From assembly GCA_002305575.1 (NCBI GenBank), contig DBPP01000036.1, positions 1 through 37,576 of the forward strand: a DNA stretch of 37,576 nt, in the 5' to 3' direction. This DNA is from Ruminococcaceae bacterium UBA1417 (GTDB lineage Bacteria; Bacillota; Clostridia; Oscillospirales; Acutalibacteraceae). Positions within the stretch are counted from its first letter, which is position 1. Every line of letters starts with the position of its first letter. Positions 8,050-16,180 of this stretch are shown piece by piece. The notes beneath the pieces are model-generated. The model saw only the letters and a list, made by a program, of their open reading frames with translations, was not told the origin of the DNA and ran no database searches. The translations under genes and the position numbers were made by a program.

Positions 8050-8081
8050 AGGCGGGACAGCAAGAAAAGAGGGAAATGGAT

Positions 8082-8483
8082 ATGGGAAAGTTTGAGATTC
8101 GGCGGACGTCTGCCGGGCTTGTGTTCCACCTCAAAGCGCGTAATGGGGAAACCATCGCCGTTTCTCAGCGCTATGCGAGTATGGAGGGGTGTTACAAAGG
8201 CATTGCAAGCGTGATACGCCATGCGCCGCACGCAGCGGTGGAGGATCAGACCCAGCGTGATTTTGCGCCGGAGAAAAATCCGAAATTTGAGATTTACCGC
8301 GATAGGGCGGGGCGCTATCGCTTTCGGCTGGTCGCTCGAAACGGACAGAATATTGCGTCTGGCGGCGGATACAGCACAAAAGAGAATTGCCGCAAGGGCA
8401 TTGAATCGCTGCGCCGCCAGTGCACGCAGCAGCCGCCGGAAATCGTCGTGCAGGATATGGGCGCAATACCGGCAGAAGAATAA
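8082..8483 (+). CDS. Tandem DUF1508 (YegP-like) protein
   Basis: A protein of 133 residues made of two copies of the small YegP/DUF1508 fold: KFEIRRTSAGLVFHLKARNG with YASMEGCYKGIASV, and KFEIYRDRAGRYRFRLVARNG (split) with YSTKENCRKGIESL. In other members each repeat is about 50 residues and pairs form a compact alpha/beta unit. The biochemical role of this family is not known to me. ATG 8082 is preferred over ATG 8076 because AAGAGGG at 8067-8073 is too close to the latter. The second repeat has a short C-terminal tail rich in Gln, Pro and Glu. It is a single gene ending in a shared terminator. Confidence 0.8.
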   Translation: MGKFEIRRTSAGLVFHLKARNGETIAVSQRYASMEGCYKGIASVIRHAPHAAVEDQTQRDFAPEKNPKFEIYRDRAGRYRFRLVARNGQNIASGGGYSTKENCRKGIESLRRQCTQQPPEIVVQDMGAIPAEE

Positions 8484-8526
8484 GGCAAGGGCCCTGCCGG
8501 GGAACGACCGGTAGGGCCCTTGCCTT
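8482..8526. terminator. Bidirectional terminator between convergent genes
   Basis: A 19-bp stem (8482-8500 with 8508-8526, loop GGAACGA, one G-T pair) starts inside the DUF1508 stop codon region and faces the amt gene on the other strand. Flanking T or A runs are short. Confidence 0.75.
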
Positions 8527-8583
8527 ACACATTTATTTCAGGAACGCAAAAAATACGTCGTACACGAAAGAATCAAACACAAA

Positions 8584-10323
8584 TTATTCGACGTCCTGCA
8601 AAGCGGCATAACCTTCTTCGCCTGTACGGACCTTTACGACATTCTCCACATCGTAAACGAAGATCTTGCCGTCGCCGATGTGACCGGTGTACAGTGCTTT
8701 CTTTGCGGTTTCGATAACGGTGCGTACCGGAACCTTGGAAACCACAACTTCCACCTGAACCTTCGGCAGCAGGTTTGCTTCGATCAGCGTGCCGCGGTAG
8801 TATTCAGGCTTACCCTTCTGGATGCCGCAGCCGAGCACGTTCGTGACGGTCATACCGGTGATGCCGACGCCCATCAGTGCGTTCTTAAGCGTATCAAAGG
8901 CAGACTGCTTGCAAATGATCTCGATCTTGGTGAACTTGACGTCCGAAGCGACCACATGGTTAGCCTCAGGTTCCGTAACAAGCTCGACCGGTACCGATTC
9001 GCCAATCGGCGTGGAGCCGGTGACAACCGGCGCACTCGCCGTATCCGCGTAGTTGTGCAGCGCGGGCGCGAAGTCCGCATAAGCGCTGACCAGGCCATGC
9101 TCGGGCAGATCCAAGCCGCTGATTTCTTCTTCTGCGGTTACGCGCAGACCAACCGTATGCTTGATGATGAGGAAGATGATCGTCATGGTCACAGCAACCC
9201 AGGCGATGACGGAGACAACGCCGAGAACCTGCACACCGAAGAACTGCAGACGGCCCATGCCCATAGCGGCGAGATCTTCATTGCTGATGAACACACCGGT
9301 GAGGATGGTGCCGAGCGCGCCGTTTACAAAGTGAACGCCAACAGCGCCGACCGGATCATCGATCTTGAAGACCTTATCAATGACCTCGATGCCCACGACA
9401 ACCGCAATACCGGCGAAGATGCCGATGACGGCCGCAGCCCACGGGTTGACAACATCACAGCCGGCGGTGATGGCCACGAGGCCGGCGAGCGTGCCGTTGA
9501 GCGTCATCGAAACATCAGGCTTCTTGTAGCGAATCCAAGTAAAGATCATGGTCGTGCAAGTCGCGACAGCGGCTGCAAGGTTGGTTGTGACAAAGATCTT
9601 GCTTGCGAGCACAGCCGGGGCAGAGGACACGACACCGTCGGCCGAAACTTCCGCCATCGAAATGGTCGAGCAGCCGTTGAAACCGAACCAGCAGAACCAG
9701 AGGATGAAGACGCCGAGCGCGCCGAGCGTGATGCTGTGGCCCGGGATCGCGTTGGACCGACCGTCCTTGCCATACTTGCCAATACGAGGCCCAAGGATCT
9801 TCGCGCCGATCAGAGCCGCGAGGCCGCCGACCATGTGCACGGCTGTGGAGCCGGCAAAATCATGGAAGCCGATCTGTGAAAGCCAGCCGCCGCCCCAGAT
9901 CCAGTGACCGGAAATCGGATAGATGATCAGGCTGATAACGCCGCTGTAAATGCAGTAGGAAATGAACTTTGTGCGTTCTGCCATGGCGCCGGAAACGATG
10001 GTCGCGGCGGTAGCACAGAACACGGTCTGGAAAATCAGGGTAGCAAAGCCCTGCTCCGAAATGGTCTTACCGGAGAACAGGTCGATGGCACCGAACAGAG
10101 CGCCGGAGCCGCCGAACATAATGCCGAAACCGACAATCCAGTACAGCGGGGTACCGATGCAGAAGTCCATCAGGTTTTTCATGATGATGTTGCCGGCGTT
10201 CTTCGACCGCGTAAAGCCGGTTTCCACCATGGCGAAGCCAGCCTGCATGAAGAAGACGAGGGCTGCGCCCAGCAGTATCCATGTTGTGTTCAACCCAGAT
10301 ACCAATTCCATAATGTTATCCAT
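8584..10323 (-). CDS. amt: Ammonium transporter fused to a PII signalling domain (Amt-GlnB)
   Basis: A 579-residue membrane protein that imports ammonium and carries its own nitrogen sensor. Residues about 1-420 are an Amt/AmtB channel with some 11 membrane helices. The pore histidine pair is visible in STAVHMVGG and GVHFVNGALG, and the family motif in GFNGCSTISM. A linker (about 421-461) leads to a complete PII domain (462-579). This has a T-loop QKGKPEYYRG with Tyr509 at the position uridylylated in GlnB, then LPKVQVEVVV, IGDGKIFVYDV and KVRTGEEG, the ATP/2-oxoglutarate-binding signatures. In most bacteria PII (GlnK) is a separate protein that plugs Amt; here it is covalently tethered. ATG has AAGGAG about 7 bases upstream. 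It lies downstream of glnN with a terminator between them. Confidence 0.95.
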   Translation of the reverse strand: MDNIMELVSGLNTTWILLGAALVFFMQAGFAMVETGFTRSKNAGNIIMKNLMDFCIGTPLYWIVGFGIMFGGSGALFGAIDLFSGKTISEQGFATLIFQTVFCATAATIVSGAMAERTKFISYCIYSGVISLIIYPISGHWIWGGGWLSQIGFHDFAGSTAVHMVGGLAALIGAKILGPRIGKYGKDGRSNAIPGHSITLGALGVFILWFCWFGFNGCSTISMAEVSADGVVSSAPAVLASKIFVTTNLAAAVATCTTMIFTWIRYKKPDVSMTLNGTLAGLVAITAGCDVVNPWAAAVIGIFAGIAVVVGIEVIDKVFKIDDPVGAVGVHFVNGALGTILTGVFISNEDLAAMGMGRLQFFGVQVLGVVSVIAWVAVTMTIIFLIIKHTVGLRVTAEEEISGLDLPEHGLVSAYADFAPALHNYADTASAPVVTGSTPIGESVPVELVTEPEANHVVASDVKFTKIEIICKQSAFDTLKNALMGVGITGMTVTNVLGCGIQKGKPEYYRGTLIEANLLPKVQVEVVVSKVPVRTVIETAKKALYTGHIGDGKIFVYDVENVVKVRTGEEGYAALQDVE

Positions 10324-10357
10324 ATTCTATCTCTCCTTCCATATACCCTACGGCATA

Positions 10358-10417
10358 CGAAAATAAAATATAAAAGCGTGTACGAGCGGGTGGGGGAATC
10401 CCACGCTTCGTACACGC
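10358..10417 (-). terminator. Terminator/attenuator between glnN and amt
   Basis: A long hairpin (10376-10385 pairs with 10408-10417 and continues with GCG/CGC and GTGGG/CCCAC) is followed on the minus strand by TTTTATATTTTATTTT. It lies between the glnN stop and the amt start. No strong promoter is obvious between the hairpin and amt, so it may act as an attenuator that sets the glnN/amt ratio. Confidence 0.65.
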
Positions 10418-10469
10418 CTTTGTGCCGGTATATAAAGTTTTTATCCCTTGCTGTGTGTGACCGGGTGCC

Positions 10470-12578
10470 TCACACTCTGTACATCAGGTCCGCATAGGTC
10501 GGATACGGCCAATATGCCGAGGAAACGAGCGTTTCCATTTCATCCACGACGGCGCGCAGCTCAGTCATGGCGGGGATAACGGAATCTTTGTAATACGCCG
10601 CTACTTCAATCGGATCATCGCCGACCTCACGTACGCCGATTACCGCGCTGTCCAGTGTGGTGAGCTTCTCATAGGCGCAGTCCTGCAAACCGCAAAGACG
10701 CTTGATGATGTCAAGCTCCGCCTTACACGGAATATCTTCACCGATGGACTTCTTATTCTTCACGCCGCTTGTCAGTTCTGCAACATAAGCGGAAACAGCG
10801 GGAAGAATATCGCGTTTGACCATGTCGCTGGCGGTGAGCGCCTCGATGTTGATCGTCTTTGCATACGTTTCGAGGATGATGTCCTGACGAGAACGCATCT
10901 CAACTTCGGTATAAATCTTATGATCTGCGAACAGCTTCAAGTTTTTCGGGTCGGTGTAATGCGGCAGTGCATCCACCGTGGTGGGCAAATTGGTCAGGCC
11001 GCGTTTTTCAGCCTCAACCTTCCAAGCGTCCGCATAACCATCGCCATTGAAGATGATGCGCTTATGTTCCTTGATGACACGCCGGATGAGTGCGTTGAGT
11101 GCGGTGTTGAAATCTTCCTTGCCCTCGAGCTCGTCGGCAAACTGCTTGAGCTCCTCGGCGAGGATCGTGTTCAGCATGATGTTCGGGCACGCAATGTTCA
11201 GCTGCGAACCGAGGCTTCTGAATTCGAACTTGTTGCCGGTAAAGGCAAAGGGCGAGGTTCTGTTTCTGTCCGTCGTATCCTTCGGGAAGGTCGGCAGTAC
11301 GTTGACGCCGATTTCCATGTTGACACGTTGTGTGCCACCATAGACGGTGCCGTTCTCAATGGCGTCCAGAATGGCGGTCACTTCATCGCCGAGGAAAATC
11401 GAAATGATGGCCGGCGGGGCTTCGTTTGCACCCAGGCGGTGATCATTGCCGGCGGAAGCAACAGAGATACGCAGCAGATCCTGGTATTCGTCCACGCCCT
11501 TGATCACTGCGGCAAGGAAGAGCAGGAACTGTGCATTTTCTTGCGGCAACTTGCCCGGCTCAAACAGGTTCTTGCCTGTATCGGTGGAAATGGACCAGTT
11601 ATTGTGTTTGCCGGAACCGTTGACACCGGCAAACGGCTTTTCGTGCAGGAGGCATACGAGGCCGTGGCGCTGCGCCACATTCTTCATGATCTCCATGGTG
11701 ATCTGGTTGTGGTCGGTGGCCACGTTCGTTGTCGAAAAGATCGGCGCCAGTTCGTGCTGTGCCGGGGCAACCTCGTTGTGCTTCGTCTTGGCGAGGATGC
11801 CGAGCTTCCAGAGCTCCTCATCGAGCTCCTTCATGAACGCGGCGATACGCGGCTTGATTGCGCCGAAGTAATGGTCTTCCAGCTCCTGGCCCTTCGGTGC
11901 GCGTGCGCCGAACAGCGTGCGACCGGTGAAGATCAGGTCCGGGCGCTGGTCGTAATACTTCTTGTCGATCAGGAAGTACTCCTGCTCTGGGCCAACCGTC
12001 GTGAGCACGCGCTTCGTCGTGGTATCGCCGAAGAGACGGAGAATGCGAACAGCCTGTGTGCTGAGCGCTTCCATCGAACGCAGGAGCGGCGTTTTCTTGT
12101 CAAGCACTTCACCGCCGTAGGAGCAGAACGCCGTCGGAATGTACAGGGAATGATCCTTGATAAAGGCGTAAGAAGTGGGGTCCCAGGCTGTGTAGCCACG
12201 CGCCTCAAAGGTAGCGCGCAGACCGCCGGAGGGGAAGGAGGAAGCATCCGGCTCGCCCTTGATGAGCTCTTTGCCGGAGAATTCCATGATGATGCGACCG
12301 TCTGCCGTCGGAGAAATGAAGCTGTCGTGCTTCTCGGCGGTGATGCCGGTCATCGGCTGGAACCAGTGCGTGTAGTGCGTGGCACCGTTTTCCACGGCCC
12401 AGTCCTTCATGGCGTTTGCAACAGCATTGGCGACATTGATGTCGAGGTCGTTGCCGTTGTCGATCGTCTTGCGCAGCGATTTATAAACGTCCTTCGGGAG
12501 ACGCTCGCGCATAACGCCGTCATTGAAAACCATGCTGGCAAACAGATCCGGCACGCTTTTGTGTGTTGTGCAGCTCAT
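10470..12578 (-). CDS. glnN: Type III glutamine synthetase (GSIII)
   Basis: A 702-residue ATP-dependent glutamine synthetase of the large GSIII class, which forms glutamine from glutamate and ammonium in the cytoplasm. Typical GSIII blocks are FQPMTG, TAFCSYGGEVLDKKTPLLRS (split), TVGPEQEYFLID, KTKHNEVAPAQHELAPIF, NGSGKHNNWS, RLGANEAPPAIIS and NRTSPFAFTGNKFEFR. The substrate and metal ligands in the EQEYFLID, HNEVAPAQHE and FEFR segments look intact. The C-terminal GSIII-specific domain is complete. ATG 12576-12578 is chosen because AAGGAAAGAG precedes it and the protein then begins like other GSIII; upstream ATGs at 12602 and 12617 lack a binding site. This is probably the working glutamine synthetase, since the other homologue in the window lacks key residues. 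Confidence 0.95.
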   Translation of the reverse strand: MSCTTHKSVPDLFASMVFNDGVMRERLPKDVYKSLRKTIDNGNDLDINVANAVANAMKDWAVENGATHYTHWFQPMTGITAEKHDSFISPTADGRIIMEFSGKELIKGEPDASSFPSGGLRATFEARGYTAWDPTSYAFIKDHSLYIPTAFCSYGGEVLDKKTPLLRSMEALSTQAVRILRLFGDTTTKRVLTTVGPEQEYFLIDKKYYDQRPDLIFTGRTLFGARAPKGQELEDHYFGAIKPRIAAFMKELDEELWKLGILAKTKHNEVAPAQHELAPIFSTTNVATDHNQITMEIMKNVAQRHGLVCLLHEKPFAGVNGSGKHNNWSISTDTGKNLFEPGKLPQENAQFLLFLAAVIKGVDEYQDLLRISVASAGNDHRLGANEAPPAIISIFLGDEVTAILDAIENGTVYGGTQRVNMEIGVNVLPTFPKDTTDRNRTSPFAFTGNKFEFRSLGSQLNIACPNIMLNTILAEELKQFADELEGKEDFNTALNALIRRVIKEHKRIIFNGDGYADAWKVEAEKRGLTNLPTTVDALPHYTDPKNLKLFADHKIYTEVEMRSRQDIILETYAKTINIEALTASDMVKRDILPAVSAYVAELTSGVKNKKSIGEDIPCKAELDIIKRLCGLQDCAYEKLTTLDSAVIGVREVGDDPIEVAAYYKDSVIPAMTELRAVVDEMETLVSSAYWPYPTYADLMYRV

Positions 12579-12635
12579 AAAACCACTCTTTCCTTCATTC
12601 ATAATTGCATGCGCCATACGGATTAAACGTATGAA

Positions 12636-12683
12636 CTGAAAAAGGCGCCGGGGATGGAATTTCTTCCAACCACAGCGCCTTTG
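12636..12683 (-). terminator. Leader terminator (attenuator) upstream of glnN
   Basis: On the minus strand a hairpin (AAAGGCGC ... GGCGCCTTT, with an inner GGTTGGAA/TTCCATCC stem capped by GAAA) is followed by five T. It sits right after the predicted start of the glnN transcript and about 60 bases before the gene, so it would stop most transcripts unless opened. This suggests control by premature termination. I see no ANTAR-type hexaloop in it. Confidence 0.6.
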
Positions 12684-12699
12684 CTATGCTACGAGACGT

Positions 12700-12728
12700 A
12701 TTTTACCTCTCCGAAACGGATTTGTCAA
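12700..12728 (-). promoter_or_regulatory. Promoter of glnN
   Basis: On the minus strand, TTGACA (12723-12728) and TAAAAT (12700-12705) are separated by 17 bases. Transcription would start near 12693, a few bases before the leader hairpin. Confidence 0.8.
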
Positions 12729-12871
12729 CACTATTTTTTGGAAAAATTTAATTTTGCAGGAACAGGACAAACTGTCGGTCATTTGTGTGATGAAATTATG
12801 GCTATATAGCTGAATTTCCTCAAATTCTGCAATTATTGGGCACAAATCATTCAAAATTGGCTAAATAAATC

Positions 12872-12900
12872 TTGACAGATCGACTGTGCAGTACTATAAT
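12872..12900 (+). promoter_or_regulatory. Consensus promoter of the glutamate synthase operon
   Basis: TTGACA (12872-12877), 17 bases, TATAAT (12895-12900): a perfect consensus housekeeping promoter. Such a strong promoter upstream of an attenuator suggests that control is exerted after initiation. Confidence 0.9.
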
Positions 12901-12901
12901 A

Positions 12902-13005
12902 GGCGTCAGACAATGAGGTCTGATTATATAGAGTCGTGACGCCGCACCCGCGGCGCTCTCCTTTTTTACAGGAAGAAAAGGGATTGCTGTATAATCAGGC
13001 TTTTT
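12902..13005 (+). promoter_or_regulatory. ANTAR-type antitermination leader with hexaloop hairpin and terminator
   Basis: The leader begins with hairpin P1, CAGAC-AATGAG-GTCTG (12907-12922). Its six-base loop has A at position 1 and G at position 4, the signature recognised by ANTAR antiterminators. A weaker second hairpin GATT-ATATAG-AGTC (12922-12935) has A1 but not G4. GGCGT (12902-12906) can pair with ACGCC (12939-12943), enclosing both. The intrinsic terminator CGCCGC-ACCC-GCGGCG (12940-12955), extended by AGAG/CTCT and followed by six T (12962-12967), uses the same CGCC bases, so the two folds exclude each other. A further 12-bp helix (12920-12931 with 12987-12998) ends in TTTTT (13001-13005). 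The cognate regulator is probably the ANTAR protein at 19442. Confidence 0.7.
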
Positions 13006-13024
13006 GTATTTCTTACACATTTTT

Positions 13025-13045
13025 GTTTCAGCCGCTGGCTGAAAC
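13025..13045 (+). promoter_or_regulatory. Hairpin just upstream of the glutamate synthase ribosome binding site
   Basis: GTTTCAGCC-GCT-GGCTGAAAC, a 9-bp perfect stem with a 3-base loop, ends 7 bases before GAGAGGGG (13053-13060). It has no T-run, so it is not a terminator. It may stabilise the processed mRNA or influence translation. Confidence 0.5.
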
Positions 13046-13069
13046 GATTTCAGAGAGGGGTTATCCACC

Positions 13070-14176
13070 ATGCTCAAAGAAGGCAGAAGTCCGCAGGGCG
13101 CATTCCGAATCCCGTCCGGCTGCGCGGTTTCCTCGGTGTTTTCCAAAAGCGGAAGACGCCTCGACGGCTCCGACATCATTCGCTCCATTGCGATTATGCA
13201 CGACCGCTCCAATGGTCTGGGCGGCGGTTTTGCCGGGTACGGCATCTATCCGGAATATGCGGAGCAGTACGCGTTCCACGTTTTCTATAATCATGCAAAG
13301 GCCAAGGAGGAATGCGAAAAATTCCTCAACGAGCATTTTGACCTTGTGAACCTGTCCAAAATTCCCACCCGCAAAATCCCGCAGATTACGGATGAACCGC
13401 TGATCTGGCGCTATTTTGTCACGCCGCTGCACACCAAGCTCGCGGAAAGCCAGCTCAACGAGGATGAATTCGTCGTTCGCTGCGTCAACCGTGTCAATAC
13501 ATATATAGATGGCGCATATATCTTTTCCAGTGGCAAGAATATGGGCGTGTTTAAGGCGGTCGGCTACCCCGAAGACGTGGGCCGGTTTTACCGTCTCGAG
13601 GAATATGCCGGCTACTGCTGGACGGCGCACGGCCGCTATCCGACCAATACGCCTGGTTGGTGGGGTGGCGCGCACCCGTTTGCGCTGCTCGATTACTCCA
13701 TCGTGCACAACGGGGAGATCTCTTCCTATGACGCGAACCGTCGCTTTATAGAAATGTATGGCTACAACTGCAACCTCCTGACCGATACCGAGGTCATCAC
13801 CTATATCATCGATTATCTGGTCCGCCGGCAGGGACTGACGCTCCGTGAGGCGGCGAATGTCATTGCAGCGCCCTTCTGGACGACGATTGAGAACAAGTCG
13901 CCTGAAGAGCGTGCGCGGCTCACCTATTTGCGCAACGTGTACGCAGGCCTGCTGATTACCGGTCCGTTCTCGATTCTGGTCGGGTTTACGGGCGGTCTGA
14001 TGGCACTGAACGACCGTTTGAAGCTGCGCTCCATGGTTGTCGGCGAAAAGGATGACATGGCATATGTCGCGAGTGAGGAATCGGCCATCCGTGTGATCCA
14101 GCCGTCTCTGGATAAGGTTTGGGCGCCCGCGGGCGGCGAGCCGGTTATCTTTACGCTGGATCAGAAAAACGACTGA
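13070..14176 (+). CDS. Glutamate synthase, class II glutamine amidotransferase subunit (GlxB/archaeal type)
   Basis: A 368-residue glutaminase subunit that releases ammonia from glutamine for the synthase subunit encoded next. It is an Ntn-type class II amidotransferase. The nucleophile is Cys18 in SGCAVSSVFS, after a 17-residue propeptide that is expected to be cleaved. HDRSNGLGGGFAGYGIY, AHGRYPTNTPGWWGGAHPF (split) and VHNGEISSYDANRRF follow, all typical of the GlxB branch rather than of the N-terminus of large GltB. ATG 13070 has GAGAGGGG at 13053-13060. It opens a five-gene operon. Family members of similar length occur as separate subunits in archaea and Clostridia. Confidence 0.88.
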   Translation: MLKEGRSPQGAFRIPSGCAVSSVFSKSGRRLDGSDIIRSIAIMHDRSNGLGGGFAGYGIYPEYAEQYAFHVFYNHAKAKEECEKFLNEHFDLVNLSKIPTRKIPQITDEPLIWRYFVTPLHTKLAESQLNEDEFVVRCVNRVNTYIDGAYIFSSGKNMGVFKAVGYPEDVGRFYRLEEYAGYCWTAHGRYPTNTPGWWGGAHPFALLDYSIVHNGEISSYDANRRFIEMYGYNCNLLTDTEVITYIIDYLVRRQGLTLREAANVIAAPFWTTIENKSPEERARLTYLRNVYAGLLITGPFSILVGFTGGLMALNDRLKLRSMVVGEKDDMAYVASEESAIRVIQPSLDKVWAPAGGEPVIFTLDQKND

Positions 14177-14217
14177 ACACATACGGTTTACCGGAGAAAG
14201 ACGAGGTTGAAATAAAA

Positions 14218-15723
14218 ATGGCAATCGACTTTTTGTATCCGCAGTACGAGGTCGTACGCGACCAGACGCGCTGCATCGCATGCCGTGCATGCGAGCGCCA
14301 GTGCGCCAATGAAGTACATGCCTATGACGAAGAACTCAAGATGATGCTCTCCGATGAGAGCCAGTGCGTGAACTGCCACCGCTGCGTCTCGATCTGTCCG
14401 ACGCGCGCGCTGAAGATCGTCAAAACCACGCACACATTTAAAGAAAACGCAAACTGGACAGGGGAAACCGTTATGGAAGTGTACCGCCAGGCGGGCAGCG
14501 GCGGCGTGCTGCTGTCTTCCATGGGTAACCCCAAGCCGCTCCCGGTGTACTGGGATAAAATTCTGATCAACGCATCGCAGGTCACGAACCCTTCGATCGA
14601 CCCGCTGCGCGAACCGATGGAAACGAAGACGTTCCTCGGCCAGAAGCCGTCGAAAATTGAGCGCGACGAAACCGGCAAGATCAAGACGGATATCACCCCG
14701 CAGCTGGAGCTTTCCGTGCCGATCATGTTCTCGGCCATGTCCTACGGCTCCATCAGCTACAACGCGCATGAAAGCCTCGCGCGTGCGGCGGAAGCTCTGG
14801 GGACCTACTACAACACCGGCGAGGGCGGCCTGCATCAGGATTTCTACCGCTACGGTGCGAATACCATTGTGCAGGTGGCTTCGGGCCGCTTCGGTGTGCA
14901 TAAGGATTACCTGAGCGCGGGCGCGGCCATTGAAATTAAAATGGGGCAGGGCGCAAAGCCGGGTATCGGCGGCCATCTGCCCGGCACAAAAATTGTCGAC
15001 GACGTTTCGCGCACACGTATGATCCCGGAAGGCACCGACGCAATTTCGCCGGCGCCTCATCACGATATTTATTCGATCGAGGATCTGCGCCAGCTTGTCT
15101 TCTCGCTGAAAGAGGCTTCCGGCTACAAGAAGCCTGTGATCGTCAAGATTGCGGCCGTACACAACGTCGCGGCAATCGCGTCCGGCATCGCGCGCAGCGG
15201 TGCGGATATCATTGCAATCGACGGTTTCCGCGGCGGCACCGGTGCGGCGCCCACGCGTATCCGCAACAACGTCGGTATCCCGATCGAGCTTGCGCTCGCA
15301 GCGGTCGACCAGCGTCTGCGCGACGAAGGCATCCGCAACAACGTCTCGCTCGTTGTCGGCGGTTCCATCCGTTGCAGCGCGGATGTCGTCAAGGCCATCG
15401 CGCTCGGCGCAGATGCCTGCTATATCGGCACGGCAGCGCTGCTCGCGCTTGGCTGCCATCTGTGCAGAAGCTGCCAGACCGGCAAGTGCAACTGGGGCAT
15501 TGCAACGCAGCGCCCCGATCTTGTCAAGCGTCTGAATCCGGATATCGGATACAAGCGGCTGGTCAATCTCGTTACGGCGTGGGGCCATGAGATCAAGGAG
15601 ATGATGGGCGGTATGGGCATCAACTCCATTGAGGCACTCCGCGGCAACCGCCTGATGCTCCGCGGCGTTGGGCTGAACGAAAAAGAGCTTGAGATCCTCG
15701 GCATCAAGCATGCAGGCGAATAA
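14218..15723 (+). CDS. Glutamate synthase, FMN-binding synthase subunit with N-terminal ferredoxin domain
   Basis: A 501-residue catalytic subunit that reductively transfers ammonia to 2-oxoglutarate, making glutamate. The N-terminus (about 15-65) has two four-cysteine motifs (CIACRACERQC and CVNCHRCVSIC) for two [4Fe-4S] clusters. A TIM-barrel FMN/synthase domain follows (about 130-480; MSYGSISYNAHESL, TGEGGLHQDFY, IDGFRGGTGAAPTRIRN, GADACYIGTAALLALGC). It ends with a cysteine group CHLCRSCQTGKC at the 3Fe-4S position. ATG 14218 follows GAGG at 14203-14206. This is the compact archaeal-type form; the GXGXG domain is a separate gene further down the operon. Confidence 0.92.
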   Translation: MAIDFLYPQYEVVRDQTRCIACRACERQCANEVHAYDEELKMMLSDESQCVNCHRCVSICPTRALKIVKTTHTFKENANWTGETVMEVYRQAGSGGVLLSSMGNPKPLPVYWDKILINASQVTNPSIDPLREPMETKTFLGQKPSKIERDETGKIKTDITPQLELSVPIMFSAMSYGSISYNAHESLARAAEALGTYYNTGEGGLHQDFYRYGANTIVQVASGRFGVHKDYLSAGAAIEIKMGQGAKPGIGGHLPGTKIVDDVSRTRMIPEGTDAISPAPHHDIYSIEDLRQLVFSLKEASGYKKPVIVKIAAVHNVAAIASGIARSGADIIAIDGFRGGTGAAPTRIRNNVGIPIELALAAVDQRLRDEGIRNNVSLVVGGSIRCSADVVKAIALGADACYIGTAALLALGCHLCRSCQTGKCNWGIATQRPDLVKRLNPDIGYKRLVNLVTAWGHEIKEMMGGMGINSIEALRGNRLMLRGVGLNEKELEILGIKHAGE

Positions 15724-15743
15724 ACGCGGAAAGGACGGTCGAG

Positions 15744-16175
15744 ATGAAAAGAGTCTATGTAGATGAAAAATGGTGCCTTGGCTGCCATTTGTGCGAATAT
15801 TACTGCGCGTTTGCAAATTCTGGAAAATCCAGCATGATCAAGGCGCTCAAGGATCGTAAAATTAACCCCCGCATCCGAATCGAGGGGGATAACCGAATCA
15901 GCTTCGCGGTTTCCTGCCGCCATTGCACGGACCCGATCTGTGTAAAAAGCTGTATTGCCGGTGCGCTGTCCATCCGTGACGGCGTGGTGTGCATCAATCA
16001 GGATAAGTGTGTGGGTTGCCATACGTGTGTGCTCGTTTGCCCATACGGTGCGTTGATGCCGTCGGATGACGGCGTCATGCAGAAGTGCGAGCTGTGCATC
16101 GAAAATGCGGGCGGAAAGCCGGCCTGTGTGCAGGGGTGCCCGAACAAGGCGATTATCTTTGAGGAAAGGGCGTGA
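15744..16175 (+). CDS. 4Fe-4S ferredoxin subunit (HycB/CooF-like)
   Basis: A 143-residue iron-sulfur electron-transfer protein. It has four cysteine groups (CLGCHLCEYYC, CRHCTDPICVKSC, CVGCHTCVLVC, CELC...CVQGC) arranged as in the polyferredoxin subunits of hydrogenases and oxidoreductases, enough for about four [4Fe-4S] clusters. It lies between the synthase and the flavoprotein genes, so it probably passes electrons from the FAD protein to the FMN subunit. The start has GGAAAGGACGG upstream. Its stop overlaps the region of the next gene's start. Confidence 0.88.
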   Translation: MKRVYVDEKWCLGCHLCEYYCAFANSGKSSMIKALKDRKINPRIRIEGDNRISFAVSCRHCTDPICVKSCIAGALSIRDGVVCINQDKCVGCHTCVLVCPYGALMPSDDGVMQKCELCIENAGGKPACVQGCPNKAIIFEERA

Positions 16176-16180
16176 ACGGT

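Noticed and set aside
10324..10469. Sigma-54 promoter for amt
   Set aside because: A GGCAC occurs on the minus strand, but no correctly spaced TTGC element follows.
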